This document shows positions 1-8,052 of a DNA stretch of 36,368 bases, one piece after another. The notes below the pieces were generated by a model, which searched no databases, was not told the DNA's origin, and was given only the letters and a program-made list of their open reading frames with translations. The stretch spans positions 1 to 36,368 of the forward strand of contig CAIQOV010000001.1 in the NCBI GenBank assembly GCA_903873585.1. The letters are read 5' to 3'. Source of the DNA: an uncultured Rhodobacterales bacterium. GTDB taxonomy: Bacteria; Pseudomonadota; Alphaproteobacteria; Rhodobacterales; Rhodobacteraceae. The translations under genes were made by a program, and so were the position numbers. The stretch's first letter is position 1, and every line of letters begins with the position of its first letter.

Positions 1-100
1 GTGAGGAAAAGCCGCATTGCGGCATCATTTTGGTGCCTTTCATGAACAAGACAACATCGTTCTTGGCCACGGTGTCTTTGATTGTGTCAATCGCGCTCAT
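1..100 (-). CDS. grxD: Monothiol glutaredoxin (Grx4/GrxD type), N-terminal part only
   Basis: The reverse strand starts with ATG at 98-100 and reads MSAIDTIKDTVAKNDVVLFM, then KGTKMMPQCGFSS, before the window edge cuts it. The KGT segment and the CGFS active site are the hallmark of monothiol glutaredoxins. These bind a [2Fe-2S] cluster with glutathione and pass Fe-S clusters on in the cytoplasm. Only about 33 of the expected 110-120 residues are present. It lies 50 bases downstream of a bolA-like gene on the same strand. Grx4 and BolA proteins form Fe-S-bridged heterodimers, so the adjacency supports both calls. The truncation is due to the window, not the gene. Confidence 0.93.
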   Translation of the reverse strand, partial: MSAIDTIKDTVAKNDVVLFMKGTKMMPQCGFSS

Positions 101-150
101 TCTTCGTCCTTTCGCCGCAGGTCAAAGCTGCGGGTTGGTTTGGGGCAATC

Positions 151-393
151 TTAGTCCGGAATTTTGGTGGTCAGGGCCAAGGCGTGCAATTCGCCGTGCG
201 CGCCGTCCATCTTGCCTTTCAGGCTGGCATAGACCGCGCGTTGTTGTTGCACGCGGCTTTGGCCTTTGAAGCTGGCGTCAATCACTTCAGCCGCCCAGTG
301 GTTGCCGTCACCGGCAAGGTCGGTGATGGTGATCTTGGCGTCAGGAAAGCTGGCGCGGATCAGGGCTTCGATGTCATGGGCTTCGATCGCCAT
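151..393 (-). CDS. BolA/IbaG-family Fe-S partner protein
   Basis: This 80-residue protein has the BolA fold signature: GDGNHWAAEVI near residue 28, FKGQSRVQQQRAVY near residue 43 and a C-terminal GELHALAL. The start at 393 is chosen because AGGAGA lies five bases upstream and the length then matches the family. A longer reading frame to 468 adds a tail without homology. The position that is His in many BolA proteins (the HR of the helical motif) is Gln here, as in the E. coli IbaG branch, while the invariant His of GELHAL is kept. The partner is likely the adjacent monothiol glutaredoxin, in Fe-S or iron homeostasis. It follows a GNAT gene by 41 bases and is probably cotranscribed from purL. 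Confidence 0.9.
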   Translation of the reverse strand: MAIEAHDIEALIRASFPDAKITITDLAGDGNHWAAEVIDASFKGQSRVQQQRAVYASLKGKMDGAHGELHALALTTKIPD

Positions 394-434
394 AGATGTC
401 TCCTGTTCTTTGCCCAAGATGTAGGGCGCGGCGG

Positions 435-935
435 TCAGGGCTGCAAGGGTGCTTTGGTGCTCTGCCATTCCGCGCGCAAGATGCCATACAGCATCAGATC
501 AACAGCGCGGCCCAAGGCGGGGCGGAACCAATGGGCGCGTTGGCGGCCTTCACACACAAAACCCGCCTTCAGGTAAGCTTTCTGAGCGCGGGGGTTTTCG
601 GCTGAGGCGTCAAGCCACAGGCGCTGCGCTTGCAGGTCGTCAAAGGCGTAGTCGATCAGCGCTTGCAAGAATACTGCCCCCTCGCCTTGGCTGGGGCGTG
701 CTAGGGCCAGACGGCGCAACTCGACCCTGCCCGATGGCTCGCCAATCTCGCAATACAGCGCCAGCCCTGCGGGGCCTTGGGCGTCTTGCCAGATCAGCAG
801 GCGGTGGGCGGGGTTGGTTAGGTGGGCGGCAAGGGTCGCCTCGTCATCATCGCTGATGAAGGGGGCATAATCGGGGTGTCCGGCCAGCCCGCGGATAAAG
901 GCGAAATCCGCAGGGGTGGCCGGACGCAAGATCAT
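435..935 (-). CDS. GNAT-family N-acetyltransferase (RimJ/RimL-like)
   Basis: A 166-residue single-domain acetyltransferase. The N-terminus [14 protein letters not shown] is a typical GNAT start. The core strand plus acetyl-CoA loop is visible as [20 protein letters not shown] (about residues 74-93), and the C-terminal [13 protein letters not shown] (about 113-125) is the conserved GNAT motif B region. The substrate cannot be deduced. Its ATG overlaps the purL stop by four bases (ATGA), so translation is likely coupled to purL. The overlap reflects operon packing and does not by itself imply a role in purine synthesis. Confidence 0.85.
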   Translation of the reverse strand: MILRPATPADFAFIRGLAGHPDYAPFISDDDEATLAAHLTNPAHRLLIWQDAQGPAGLALYCEIGEPSGRVELRRLALARPSQGEGAVFLQALIDYAFDDLQAQRLWLDASAENPRAQKAYLKAGFVCEGRQRAHWFRPALGRAVDLMLYGILRAEWQSTKAPLQP

Positions 936-3091
936 GCCACAGCCTTGGCAAAGGCGCTGCGGTACAGGGCTGACAGCGCCGCCATGGGCGCGCTTTGCCC
1001 GCCCAAGGTGACGGTGTCGCCGCCAAACTCGCCCACCTTGGCCGCAGGGATGCCCAGCGCTGCGGCTTGCGCCAAAAGCGTATCAGCGCGCGAGGCGGGC
1101 AGGGCTACCAGATAGCGCGCTTGATCTTCACCGAAGAGCGTGGCTGTATCAGCATCGGTCAGGGTCAGCCCCAAGCCTGCGCCTTCGGCCATTTCGAACG
1201 CCGCTAGGGCAAGGCCACCATCTGACAGATCGGTGCAGGCGTGCAAAGCCTTGCCATGTGCGCGGATAAAGCTGCCGTGGGCTTTTTCGGCCACCAGATC
1301 AACAGGCGGCGCATCGCCCGCTTCAATGCCAAAGGCTTCGGCGAGCAAGGCGGATTGGCCCATGTGCCCATGAGTTGCCCCGATCAGCACCGCCACATCA
1401 CCCACATGGGGCAGGCCGCCGATCAAATCATCTGCATCGCCCAAGATGCCTACCGCGCCGATTGTGGGCGTGGGCAGAATGCCTGCGCCATCGGTTTCGT
1501 TATAAAGCGACACGTTGCCCGACACGATGGGCATATCCAGTGCGATACAGGCCGCGCCAATGCCTTTGAGCGCGCCGACCAATTGGCCCATAATCTCGGG
1601 CTTTTCGGGGTTGCCGAAGTTCAGATTGTCGGTTGTGGCCAAAGGCAGCGCGCCCACGGCACACAGGTTGCGATAGGCTTCGGCCACCGCCTGCATTCCG
1701 CCACGTTCGGGGTTGGCTTTCACATAGCGCGGCGTCACATCTGACGTGAAGGCCAGCGCCTTTTTCGTGCCATGTACGCGCACCACGCCAGCGCCCATGC
1801 CGGGGCGGCGGATGGTGTCGGCCAGAACTTGGGAATCGTACTGCTCGTAGACCCATGCTTTGTGGGCATAAGACGGCGCACCGATCAGGGCGCGCAGGGC
1901 ATCCAAAGCGCCGATGGCGGGATAAGCGGGCGGGGGGCCAGCTTGCGGCGTTGCCACCCAAGGGCGGTCATATTCAGGGGCCGAGGACGAGAGTTTTGAC
2001 AGCGGCAGGTCGGCCTTGATCTGGTCGCCGTGCAGGATCAAAAACCGATCCTCGGCAATGGTTTCGCCCACAATGGCAAAATCCAGATCCCATTTCACAA
2101 AGATCGCGCGGGCGACATCTTCCAGTTCCGGCTTCAGAACCATCAACATCCGCTCTTGGCTTTCGGACAGCATCATTTCGTAAGCGGTCATATGCGTTTC
2201 GCGCTGCGGCACCGCATCCAGTTGCAGCTTGATGCCAAGTCCGCCTTTATCGCCCATCTCAACCGCCGAGCAGGTCAGGCCAGCGGCCCCCATGTCTTGA
2301 ATGGAAATCACAGCGCCGGAAGCCATCAGTTCCAAACACGCCTCTAACAGGCGCTTTTCGGTGAAGGGGTCGCCGACTTGCACAGTTGGGCGCTTTTCCT
2401 CGATCGAGGCGTCAAATTCGGCTGAAGCCATCGTGGCCCCGCCAACCCCATCACGGCCCGTCTTAGCGCCTAGATAAACCACGGGCATCCCGACGCCAGA
2501 GGCGACGGAGTAGAAAATCTTGTCGGCATCCGCCAAGCCCGCCGCAAAAGCGTTCACCAAACAGTTGCCGTTATAGCTGCGATGAAAGCGCACTTCGCCG
2601 CCCACGGTGGGCACGCCAAAGGCGTTGCCATAGCCCCCCACACCTTCAACCACGCCCTTCACCAAATGCGCGGTTTTGGGGTGTGCGGGCACGCCGAACG
2701 ACAGGCTGTTCATGGCCGCAATCGGGCGCGCGCCCATGGTGAAAACATCGCGCAGAATGCCGCCCACGCCGGTGGCAGCGCCCTGATAGGGTTCGATATA
2801 CGACGGGTGGTTGTGGCTTTCCATCTTGAAAATCACGGCCTGCCCGTCGCCAATATCAACAACACCGGCATTTTCCCCCGGCCCGCAAATCACTTGCGGC
2901 CCCGTGGTGGGTAAGGTGCGCAGCCATTTCTTCGACGACTTATAGGAACAATGCTCGTTCCACATGGCTGAAAAGATGCCCAGTTCGGTGAAGGTCGGTT
3001 CCCGCCCGATGATGCCCAAAAGGCGCTCATACTCGTCAGGTTTCAATCCGTGGGATGCGACAAGCGCGGGGGTGATCGCGGGTTCTGACAT
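932..3091 (-). CDS. purL: Phosphoribosylformylglycinamidine synthase subunit PurL (small type)
   Basis: At 719 residues this is the short PurL that works with separate PurS and PurQ, not the ~1300-residue fused enzyme. It catalyses the ATP-dependent conversion of FGAR to FGAM in purine synthesis, using ammonia delivered by PurQ. Visible family motifs are [13 protein letters not shown] near residue 45, the nucleotide/metal segment MESHNHPS near 90, [18 protein letters not shown] near 105, and VGGEVRF near 160. The start at 3091 (MSEPAITP) is preferred over the upstream in-frame start at 3121, because GGGAGA precedes it at a good distance and homology begins there. purS and purQ are not in the window. 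It heads the minus-strand run purL-GNAT-bolA-grxD. Confidence 0.97.
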   Translation of the reverse strand: MSEPAITPALVASHGLKPDEYERLLGIIGREPTFTELGIFSAMWNEHCSYKSSKKWLRTLPTTGPQVICGPGENAGVVDIGDGQAVIFKMESHNHPSYIEPYQGAATGVGGILRDVFTMGARPIAAMNSLSFGVPAHPKTAHLVKGVVEGVGGYGNAFGVPTVGGEVRFHRSYNGNCLVNAFAAGLADADKIFYSVASGVGMPVVYLGAKTGRDGVGGATMASAEFDASIEEKRPTVQVGDPFTEKRLLEACLELMASGAVISIQDMGAAGLTCSAVEMGDKGGLGIKLQLDAVPQRETHMTAYEMMLSESQERMLMVLKPELEDVARAIFVKWDLDFAIVGETIAEDRFLILHGDQIKADLPLSKLSSSAPEYDRPWVATPQAGPPPAYPAIGALDALRALIGAPSYAHKAWVYEQYDSQVLADTIRRPGMGAGVVRVHGTKKALAFTSDVTPRYVKANPERGGMQAVAEAYRNLCAVGALPLATTDNLNFGNPEKPEIMGQLVGALKGIGAACIALDMPIVSGNVSLYNETDGAGILPTPTIGAVGILGDADDLIGGLPHVGDVAVLIGATHGHMGQSALLAEAFGIEAGDAPPVDLVAEKAHGSFIRAHGKALHACTDLSDGGLALAAFEMAEGAGLGLTLTDADTATLFGEDQARYLVALPASRADTLLAQAAALGIPAAKVGEFGGDTVTLGGQSAPMAALSALYRSAFAKAVA

Positions 3092-3245
3092 TGCAGTCTC
3101 CCATAAAGCGGCACAGGCCATCTGGCGGCGTTTGGGTGCCCTTTAGGGCAAGGGGGGCCAAAGGAAAAGCGCCTGTGGTGGCTTGGGGCGAAAAACGGGC
3201 GGATTTTTTCATAAACGGCGTGCGGATTGGGCCGAAGGCGGGCTT

Positions 3246-3274
3246 GCGACCCATGCTTGCAGGCCATGGGTCGC
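3246..3274. repeat. 10-bp perfect inverted repeat in the purL upstream region
   Basis: GCGACCCATG at 3246-3255 is repeated in inverse at 3265-3274, with a 9-base loop. No T-tract follows on either strand, so it is not a standard terminator. It lies about 155 bases upstream of the purL start and could be an operator or part of a structured leader. No function can be assigned from sequence. Confidence 0.5.
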
Positions 3275-3423
3275 GGGCGGCAGGGCAGGGGGCTAAGGCG
3301 GGTTTTTGCAATGCAGCTAGAAAGTTTGCCAAAGGGCCGCTTTGCCAAACGCCAAAGCTTTGAGCAGACCGAAAATCTGGCGGCTTAAATGCGCGCCAAA
3401 CCCCTGATTTACGCCGGAAAACC

Positions 3424-3451
3424 AAAAAAAAGGCCGAGCTTACGCTCGGCC
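3424..3451 (-). terminator. Intrinsic terminator
   Basis: An 8-bp perfect stem GGCCGAGC/GCTCGGCC with a 4-base loop (3432-3451) is followed, reading on the minus strand, by eight T residues (3424-3431). This is a textbook Rho-independent terminator. It would end the LysR transcript about 160 bases after the stop, or a small RNA made in between. Confidence 0.8.
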
Positions 3452-3503
3452 AAGTCCAACAGGGAGGTATGAAACGCAAAGAGCGAACTCAATCAACGCT
3501 TCG
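3424..3503 (-). ncRNA. Candidate small RNA downstream of the LysR gene
   Basis: On the minus strand, TTGCCT (3533-3538) and TATCTA (3510-3515) are separated by exactly 17 bases, which resembles a moderate sigma-70 promoter. A transcript starting near 3503 would run about 80 nucleotides to the hairpin and T-tract at 3424-3451. Just before the hairpin it would expose ACCTCCCT, an anti-Shine-Dalgarno stretch of the kind found in some Rhodobacteraceae trans-acting sRNAs. Alternatively this is only the 3' UTR of the LysR transcript, which would also end here. I do not recognise a named RNA family. Confidence 0.3.
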
Positions 3504-3611
3504 ACGTCTTAGATAGGCTTTGCGTAGAAATTAGGCAACCTTTACAGGGCTGCACATCCCGAAATGCCGCTATGTTCTGGGCGCATAGCTAGGCGGTGTT
3601 CGCGCCGATAC

Positions 3612-4508
3612 CTAGTCTTGCTGGCGGCGGCGAAAGGCCATGATCTCGTCCATCACAAAGTCACGAAACGCCGCCACGCGCTTGGAATGGCGCAGCTCTT
3701 CGGGATAGGCCAGAAACACCGGCACTTCGGCACTTTCCACTTCGGGCAGGACACGGATCAGGTGGGGGGAATCTTCGGTGACGTAATCGGGCAGAACGCC
3801 GATGCCCAGATGGTTCAGCACGGCCTGCAACACCCCAAAGTAGTTGTTCACCGTCAGGGTCGAGGGGATGTCATGGCTCATCAATTCTGCCACCAACAAA
3901 GCCCCAGCCGCGACCTGCGCTGTGCCTGCGTGCTGGCAGATCAGGCGGTGCGAGGTCATCTCGTCCATTGTCGTAGGCGTGCCGTGTTCTTCTAGATACT
4001 TCGGCGTGGCAAAGAGGCGCATTTTGATTTGCATCAGGCGCTTGCGGATCAGGTCGGCTTGCTGGGGTTCTTTCATGCGAATGGCCACATCGGCCTCACG
4101 CATCGGCAGATCAAGCACGCGCTCTTCCAGCATCAGGTCGATCTTAAGCGCGGGGTACTTTGAATACAGCGCGGCCAAGCGCGGGGCCAGCCACAGCGTG
4201 CCAAAGCCGGTCGTGGTGGTGACGCGCAATTCGCCAAACACCTCATCCTCGCTGTCGCGGATGCGGGCGGCGGCGGCGTCTAGACGGCGGACCATTTGGC
4301 TGGTGGCATCAAACAGCAACTCGCCCTGCTCGGTCAGAATAAGCCCGCGCGCGTGGCGGTGAAACAGGGTGACAGACAGGGATTCTTCCAAGGCGCGAAT
4401 TTGGCGGCTGACGGCGGATTGGCTAAGGTGCAACACCTCACCGGCATGGGTCAGCGATCCTTTGTCGGCCACGGCGTGAAATATGCGCAGTTTGTCCCAA
4501 TCCATCAT
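3612..4508 (-). CDS. LysR-family transcriptional regulator
   Basis: A 298-residue LysR-type regulator. The N-terminal winged HTH is clear: WDKLRIFHAVADKGSLTHAG, then LHLSQSAVSRQIRALEE (about residues 4-46), and FHRHARGLILTEQGELL follows. A periplasmic-binding-protein-like effector domain fills about 90-290. The start at 4508 (MMDWDK) is chosen because AAGGGGGA lies a normal distance upstream; an in-frame ATG at 4538 lacks this. The effector and targets are unknown. The gene is divergent from murI, and a dyad in the shared spacer (4531-4558) may be its own operator. Its transcript probably ends at 3424-3451. Confidence 0.93.
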   Translation of the reverse strand: MMDWDKLRIFHAVADKGSLTHAGEVLHLSQSAVSRQIRALEESLSVTLFHRHARGLILTEQGELLFDATSQMVRRLDAAAARIRDSEDEVFGELRVTTTTGFGTLWLAPRLAALYSKYPALKIDLMLEERVLDLPMREADVAIRMKEPQQADLIRKRLMQIKMRLFATPKYLEEHGTPTTMDEMTSHRLICQHAGTAQVAAGALLVAELMSHDIPSTLTVNNYFGVLQAVLNHLGIGVLPDYVTEDSPHLIRVLPEVESAEVPVFLAYPEELRHSKRVAAFRDFVMDEIMAFRRRQQD

Positions 4509-4530
4509 GGCAAAGTCCCCCTTCCCGAAG

Positions 4531-4558
4531 CTTAGCATAGGTATTCGTTTGACCTAAG
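4531..4558. promoter_or_regulatory. Nested dyad in the lysR-murI divergent spacer, possible LysR operator
   Basis: TAGGT (4538-4542) and ACCTA (4552-4556) form an inverted pair separated by nine bases. An outer CTTAG/CTAAG pair (4531-4535 and 4554-4558) overlaps it. LysR-type proteins usually bind interrupted dyads of the T-N11-A type close to their own promoter, so autoregulation is plausible. A TATGCT hexamer on the minus strand at 4534-4539 could be a -10 element. This is inference from position and symmetry only. Confidence 0.3.
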
Positions 4559-4675
4559 GTTTTCGTGCTGTAAACCGAATTGCCACACAGTTTTGTAACT
4601 TTGCGCACCATTGCCCTTGGGCTGAGGGCGGAACTGCCCTAAAGAGGCGATAAAATCCAAACACAGGGGTGCGCC

Positions 4676-5488
4676 GTGGCAGTGGGCATATTCGATTCCG
4701 GCTTGGGCGGGCTGACCGTGTTAGATGCCGTGGCGCGCCGGTTGCCCGACGTGCCTTTCGTGTATTTCGGCGACAATGCCCATGCGCCTTATGGGGTGCG
4801 CACGCATGATGACATCTTCAACCTGACCTGTGCGGCCACCGAACGCCTGTGGGCCGAGGGCTGCGATCTGGTGATTTTGGCCTGCAACACGGCGTCTGCG
4901 GCGGCTTTGAAGCGGATGCAGGAAACGTGGCTTCCCGCCGATAAGCGGGTTTTGGGCGTGTTTGTGCCCCTGATTGAAGCGCTGACGGAACGCCAATGGG
5001 GCGACAATTCGCCGCCCCGTGAAGTGGCGGTGAAGCACGTGGCGCTGTTTGCTACGCCTGCCACGGTGGCGTCACGCGCGTTTCAGCGCGAACTGGCCTA
5101 CCGCGCCGTGGGGGTTGATGTTGAAGCGCAACCCTGCGGCGGGGTGGTTGATGCGATTGAACAAGGCGATGAGATTTTGGCCGAAGCGCTGGTGCGCTCG
5201 CATGTCGAAGCGCTCAAACGCCGGATGCCTTTTCCCGAAGCGGCGGTGTTGGGGTGCACCCATTACCCCCTTATGGCGCGCGCTTTTCAAGAGGCGCTGG
5301 GGCCGGATGTTAAGGTCTATTCCCAAGCCAATCTGGTGGCAGAAAGCTTGTGCGACTATTTGCAGCGCAGGCCCGCCTTCTTGGGGGCAGGACAGGTTTC
5401 CAAGTTTCTGACCACCGGCGATCCTGCCTATGTGTCAAGCAAAGCCACGCAGTTTTTGCGCCGCAAGATCACGTTTGAGCCCGCTTAG
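4676..5488 (+). CDS. murI: Glutamate racemase
   Basis: A 270-residue enzyme that interconverts L- and D-glutamate to supply D-Glu for peptidoglycan in the cytoplasm. Catalytic features are visible: FDSGLGG with Asp7, LACNTAS with catalytic Cys70 and GCTHYP with catalytic Cys194. The GTG start at 4676 is supported by an upstream AGGGG and by homology beginning immediately ([11 protein letters not shown]). The length is normal for the family. It stands alone, divergent from the LysR gene and convergent with a response regulator, and has its own terminator at 5539-5566. Confidence 0.97.
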   Translation: MAVGIFDSGLGGLTVLDAVARRLPDVPFVYFGDNAHAPYGVRTHDDIFNLTCAATERLWAEGCDLVILACNTASAAALKRMQETWLPADKRVLGVFVPLIEALTERQWGDNSPPREVAVKHVALFATPATVASRAFQRELAYRAVGVDVEAQPCGGVVDAIEQGDEILAEALVRSHVEALKRRMPFPEAAVLGCTHYPLMARAFQEALGPDVKVYSQANLVAESLCDYLQRRPAFLGAGQVSKFLTTGDPAYVSSKATQFLRRKITFEPA

Positions 5489-5538
5489 CCCACGCCAGAC
5501 GGGTGCCTTTTGCTTGGACAACACGCATATTTGACAAA

Positions 5539-5566
5539 GGCCGCATCGTAGGATGCGGCCTTTTTT
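5539..5566 (+). terminator. Intrinsic terminator after murI
   Basis: A 9-bp perfect stem GGCCGCATC/GATGCGGCC with loop GTAG (5539-5560) is followed by six T residues (5561-5566). It lies 50 bases after the murI stop. Three A residues before the stem give it weak potential on the other strand too. Confidence 0.9.
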
Positions 5567-5624
5567 CAAAAGTGAATTTCGCAAAACTTTCGATTAACCG
5601 CGCGTTTGCGGTTTCAAGGGCTAG

Positions 5625-5658
5625 CGGGGGTCGTGCTGACCTTGCAGCACGACCCCCG
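5625..5658. repeat. 14-bp perfect hairpin after the response regulator stop
   Basis: CGGGGGTCGTGCTG (5625-5638) pairs perfectly with 5645-5658 around a 6-base loop. It starts eight bases after the stop codon of the minus-strand response regulator. No T-tract follows it on the minus strand, so it may be an mRNA-stabilising 3' structure or a factor-assisted terminator. It is among the longest perfect stems noticed in the window. Confidence 0.7.
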
Positions 5659-5665
5659 TTTGCGG

Positions 5666-6331
5666 TTAAATCCAGCCGTTTGACTGGGCGATATGAACCG
5701 CATGGGTTCTGTTGTTGGCGCCCAACTTCAAGAAGGTTTTGCGCATCAACATTTTAACGTTGTTTTCTGACTGACCGATGCGATGGCCGATCTCTTTGTT
5801 TGATGCCCCAACCAAGACCATCTCAAGCATCGAAATCTCAGACTGGTTCAGCACCGCCGTGGACGATGTCGCCGACAGTTTTTCAAAGGCTGCCGATTTG
5901 AAGAAACTGCTGGGGAAAAATATTTCACCCGAAAGAATAAGGTTTAAGGCGGGGATTAACGCAGACAAAGGCATATCCTTAGGAATAAAGCCCCGCGCGC
6001 CCGCTTTGATCGCCTTGACGACCAAGGACTGGTCCGTGCAACTGGAAAAAATCACCACTTTGGTTTCAGGAAACGCGGTGACAATCTGTTCGATGCTGGC
6101 GACACCATCCATTCCGGGCATGACCATATCGAGCAAAATAACATCACAATGTTTTGCCGTCGCTGCTTCTAGCGCGCCTTGGAACGTTGATTGCGCGGAA
6201 ACCGTGCCTTGGATTCGCGATTCCAGAAAACTACAGATACATTCACTGATCATCGAGTGATCATCTGCCACAATCACACTAATCTGCGCAGGCGCGCCTG
6301 CTGCATCGAGTTTTTGATCTGCTATCGTCAT
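5666..6331 (-). CDS. LuxR/NarL-family two-component response regulator
   Basis: A 221-residue protein with an N-terminal receiver domain (about residues 16-135) and a C-terminal LuxR-type HTH (about 160-220). Receiver residues are present: acidic pair Asp23/Asp24 in VADDHSM, phospho-acceptor Asp68 in LLDMVMPGMDG, Ser96/97 in IFSSC and Lys118 in IPKDMP. The HTH reads LNQSEISMLEMVLVGASNKE, followed by IGHRIGQSENNVKMLM. No histidine kinase gene is adjacent, so it is an orphan here. The start at 6331 has GGTGAG upstream. Bases here are less GC-rich than in the neighbours, with more Ser, Ile and Asn codons. The regulated genes are unknown. Confidence 0.93.
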   Translation of the reverse strand: MTIADQKLDAAGAPAQISVIVADDHSMISECICSFLESRIQGTVSAQSTFQGALEAATAKHCDVILLDMVMPGMDGVASIEQIVTAFPETKVVIFSSCTDQSLVVKAIKAGARGFIPKDMPLSALIPALNLILSGEIFFPSSFFKSAAFEKLSATSSTAVLNQSEISMLEMVLVGASNKEIGHRIGQSENNVKMLMRKTFLKLGANNRTHAVHIAQSNGWI

Positions 6332-6680
6332 TCATCTCACCCAATTTATTCGTTGTGCCTGTAGATAGACCTTAGCGACCGTTAAGCCAGATCCGATTAA
6401 GAGAGCTTACATTATCTTCAGAGTATATGCACTACACGAGTGTAGCCCTAAAGTAACCCGTAGGTTGCAATTTTTTTGAGGGTTTGCGCAAATTTTACCG
6501 CTTTTTAACTTCTGCGCTTGCAGGGCGGCGTTTCCAAAACAAACGGGTCTATACGATTAAAAAATCAGTAAAAACATCTTCTTACGGTCGATCCCCTTCC
6601 GCTTTCTCCTTGGTCCTTGCGTGGCCAAGGCTTGCTTTTTCGCCCGTGTTGAGCGACTATTGATCTTTATGGAGTGCCAA
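6332..6680. other. 349-base AT-richer spacer between the response regulator and the phosphatase
   Basis: No coding sequence is supported. The spacer is clearly richer in A and T than its surroundings and should carry the divergent promoters of both genes. The only symmetric element I see is CTACAC-GA-GTGTAG at 6432-6445, about 100 bases upstream of the regulator start. An in-frame ATG at 6621 for the phosphatase has no ribosome-binding site. Confidence 0.6.
6432..6445. promoter_or_regulatory. Palindrome CTACACGAGTGTAG, possible operator
   Basis: Two 6-base arms (CTACAC/GTGTAG) surround a 2-base centre, about 100 bases upstream of the response regulator start and in the divergent spacer. Such a compact dyad in an AT-rich spacer could bind the regulator itself or another dimeric regulator. 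There is no second copy in the spacer. Confidence 0.3.
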
Positions 6681-7292
6681 ATGCCCGTCAAACGTGTTTC
6701 CGCAGCAGGCGCGCTCACCCGTAGGGCGATTCTCGTTGCTTTGCCTGCGTCTTTTTTGCCAACACCGGGCCTTTCGCGCGATGCACGCCCTGCACCTTGG
6801 GCCCGCAAGGTCGAACCCGAAGTGGCGGGCCTGCCCAATTTGTACCGCGTTGACGCGCAAATCTTGCGCGCGGCCCAGCCCAACCCCGACGGCTTTCGCG
6901 CCGCGCAAGATTTGGGCGTTCGGTCAGTTTTGTCGCTGCGCCAAACGCTAGAGGATGCGCCCTTGGCCAAGGGCACCGATCTGACCCTGTACCGCGTGTC
7001 GATGAAATCGCGTTACGTGGCCGAAAAGAACGGCGCGCGTGTGGTGCAGGCGATGCGCGATCTGCACGCGGGCCTGCAACGCGGGCCGGTTTTGGTGCAT
7101 TGCCATCACGGGGCAGACCGCACCGGCCTGATCTGCGCGCTGTGGCGGATTTTGTATCAAGGTTGGTCGCGGCAATCGGCGATTGATGAGCTGATCGAGG
7201 GGGGCTATGGCTTTCACCCGATCTGGTTCAACATTCCGCGCTACCTGCGCGAGGTGGATTTGACCGACCTGCGCGATCGGATAGGCACATGA
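6681..7292 (+). CDS. Exported tyrosine/dual-specificity-type protein phosphatase
   Basis: A 203-residue protein with the cysteine-phosphatase signature VHCHHGADRTG: catalytic Cys141 and Arg147 form the CX5R loop. The upstream NLYRVDAQILRAAQP matches the YR..QP motif of small bacterial and atypical dual-specificity phosphatases. The N-terminus has a twin-arginine-like segment, TRRAILVALPASFLPTPG, followed by a polar stretch, which suggests export (Tat or Sec). The start at 6681 is chosen because GGAG lies six bases upstream. Its stop overlaps the next gene's ATG by four bases, so the two are coupled. The substrate is unknown; a phosphoprotein or phospholipid is possible. Confidence 0.85.
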   Translation: MPVKRVSAAGALTRRAILVALPASFLPTPGLSRDARPAPWARKVEPEVAGLPNLYRVDAQILRAAQPNPDGFRAAQDLGVRSVLSLRQTLEDAPLAKGTDLTLYRVSMKSRYVAEKNGARVVQAMRDLHAGLQRGPVLVHCHHGADRTGLICALWRILYQGWSRQSAIDELIEGGYGFHPIWFNIPRYLREVDLTDLRDRIGT

Positions 7293-8035
7293 TTTCATAT
7301 CAAGACTGGCAAGCAGAGCGTTTGGCGGCACTGACCGCAGAAGATGGTTGGTTGAACCTCACCGACCGCGTCGAAATCGCAACTGGCCCGCAGCGGGTGG
7401 GGCGGGGGGCGGATAATGACATGGTTTTGTCAGTTGGCCCCGACCATCTGGGCGTGCTGACCGCCACGGCGCAAACCGCCTGTCTGCACGTTTCGGGCCA
7501 AGATTTGCCCTTCACCGCCCAAGGCGGCAACCCGATGCTGCGCGTGGCGGGGTTGCTTTTGGAACTGCACACGGTCGAGGGGCAACCCGCTTTGCGTGTG
7601 CGCGATCTTTCGCTGCCACGCGATGTGGCTTTGGCATCCTATCCCTTCGATCCGGCATGGGTTGTAACCGCACGCTGGGAGGCGCTGGCCACCCCGCAAG
7701 CGCAGCTTGTTGATCAAAAAGGCGCAGGGGCCACCGAAGTAACGCTCACCCACCGTGCGCATTTCACCCATGACGGTCAGGAAGTGACCCTGCTTGCGAC
7801 GCATTGGAAATCGAGCAAGCCGATGTTTGTGATCCGCGATGCGACGGCGGGAGGGCAAACCTACGCCGCCTCGCGCTTTTTGATCGGCGAACCTGCGGGG
7901 GATGTGATCACGCTTGATTTCAACCGCGCCCACAACCCGCCCTGCGCCTTTACCGACTTTGCCATCTGCCCCCTGCCACCGCGCGAAAACCGCCTGAGTT
8001 TTGCCATTCGGGCGGGCGAACTTAAGCCGGTTTAG
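7289..8035 (+). CDS. DUF1684 family protein
   Basis: A 248-residue protein with the conserved C-terminal signature of DUF1684: [20 protein letters not shown] (about residues 211-230), then [14 protein letters not shown]. It has no signal peptide or membrane helix, so it is probably cytoplasmic. The biochemical role of the family is not known to me. The ATG overlaps the stop of the phosphatase gene (ATGA), so the two proteins are likely made together. One is predicted exported and the other not, so a direct physical partnership is uncertain. Confidence 0.85.
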   Translation: MISYQDWQAERLAALTAEDGWLNLTDRVEIATGPQRVGRGADNDMVLSVGPDHLGVLTATAQTACLHVSGQDLPFTAQGGNPMLRVAGLLLELHTVEGQPALRVRDLSLPRDVALASYPFDPAWVVTARWEALATPQAQLVDQKGAGATEVTLTHRAHFTHDGQEVTLLATHWKSSKPMFVIRDATAGGQTYAASRFLIGEPAGDVITLDFNRAHNPPCAFTDFAICPLPPRENRLSFAIRAGELKPV

Positions 8036-8052
8036 CCCGCGCTGGCCCCAAG

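Larger units (their letters stand above)
3092..3611. other. 520-base gene-poor interval between purL and the LysR gene
   Basis: No convincing protein gene is visible. The reading frames here lack family motifs and ribosome-binding sites. The stretch contains a 10-bp inverted repeat (3246-3274), an A/T-tract-flanked hairpin that is a good minus-strand terminator (3424-3451), and promoter-like hexamers on the minus strand at 3510-3538. The purL promoter and 5' leader must lie here, but I cannot place them. Confidence 0.7.

Noticed and set aside
3469-3516. Fifteen-residue Arg/Lys-rich peptide on the plus strand behind AGGGAGG
   Set aside because: The ribosome-binding site is only one base from the ATG, too close to work well. 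The same bases are better explained by the minus-strand RNA and terminator.
6608-6640. CCTTGG/CCAAGG inverted repeat followed by TTTTT
   Set aside because: A six-base stem with an 11-base loop, and a T run separated from the stem, is too weak to call a terminator.
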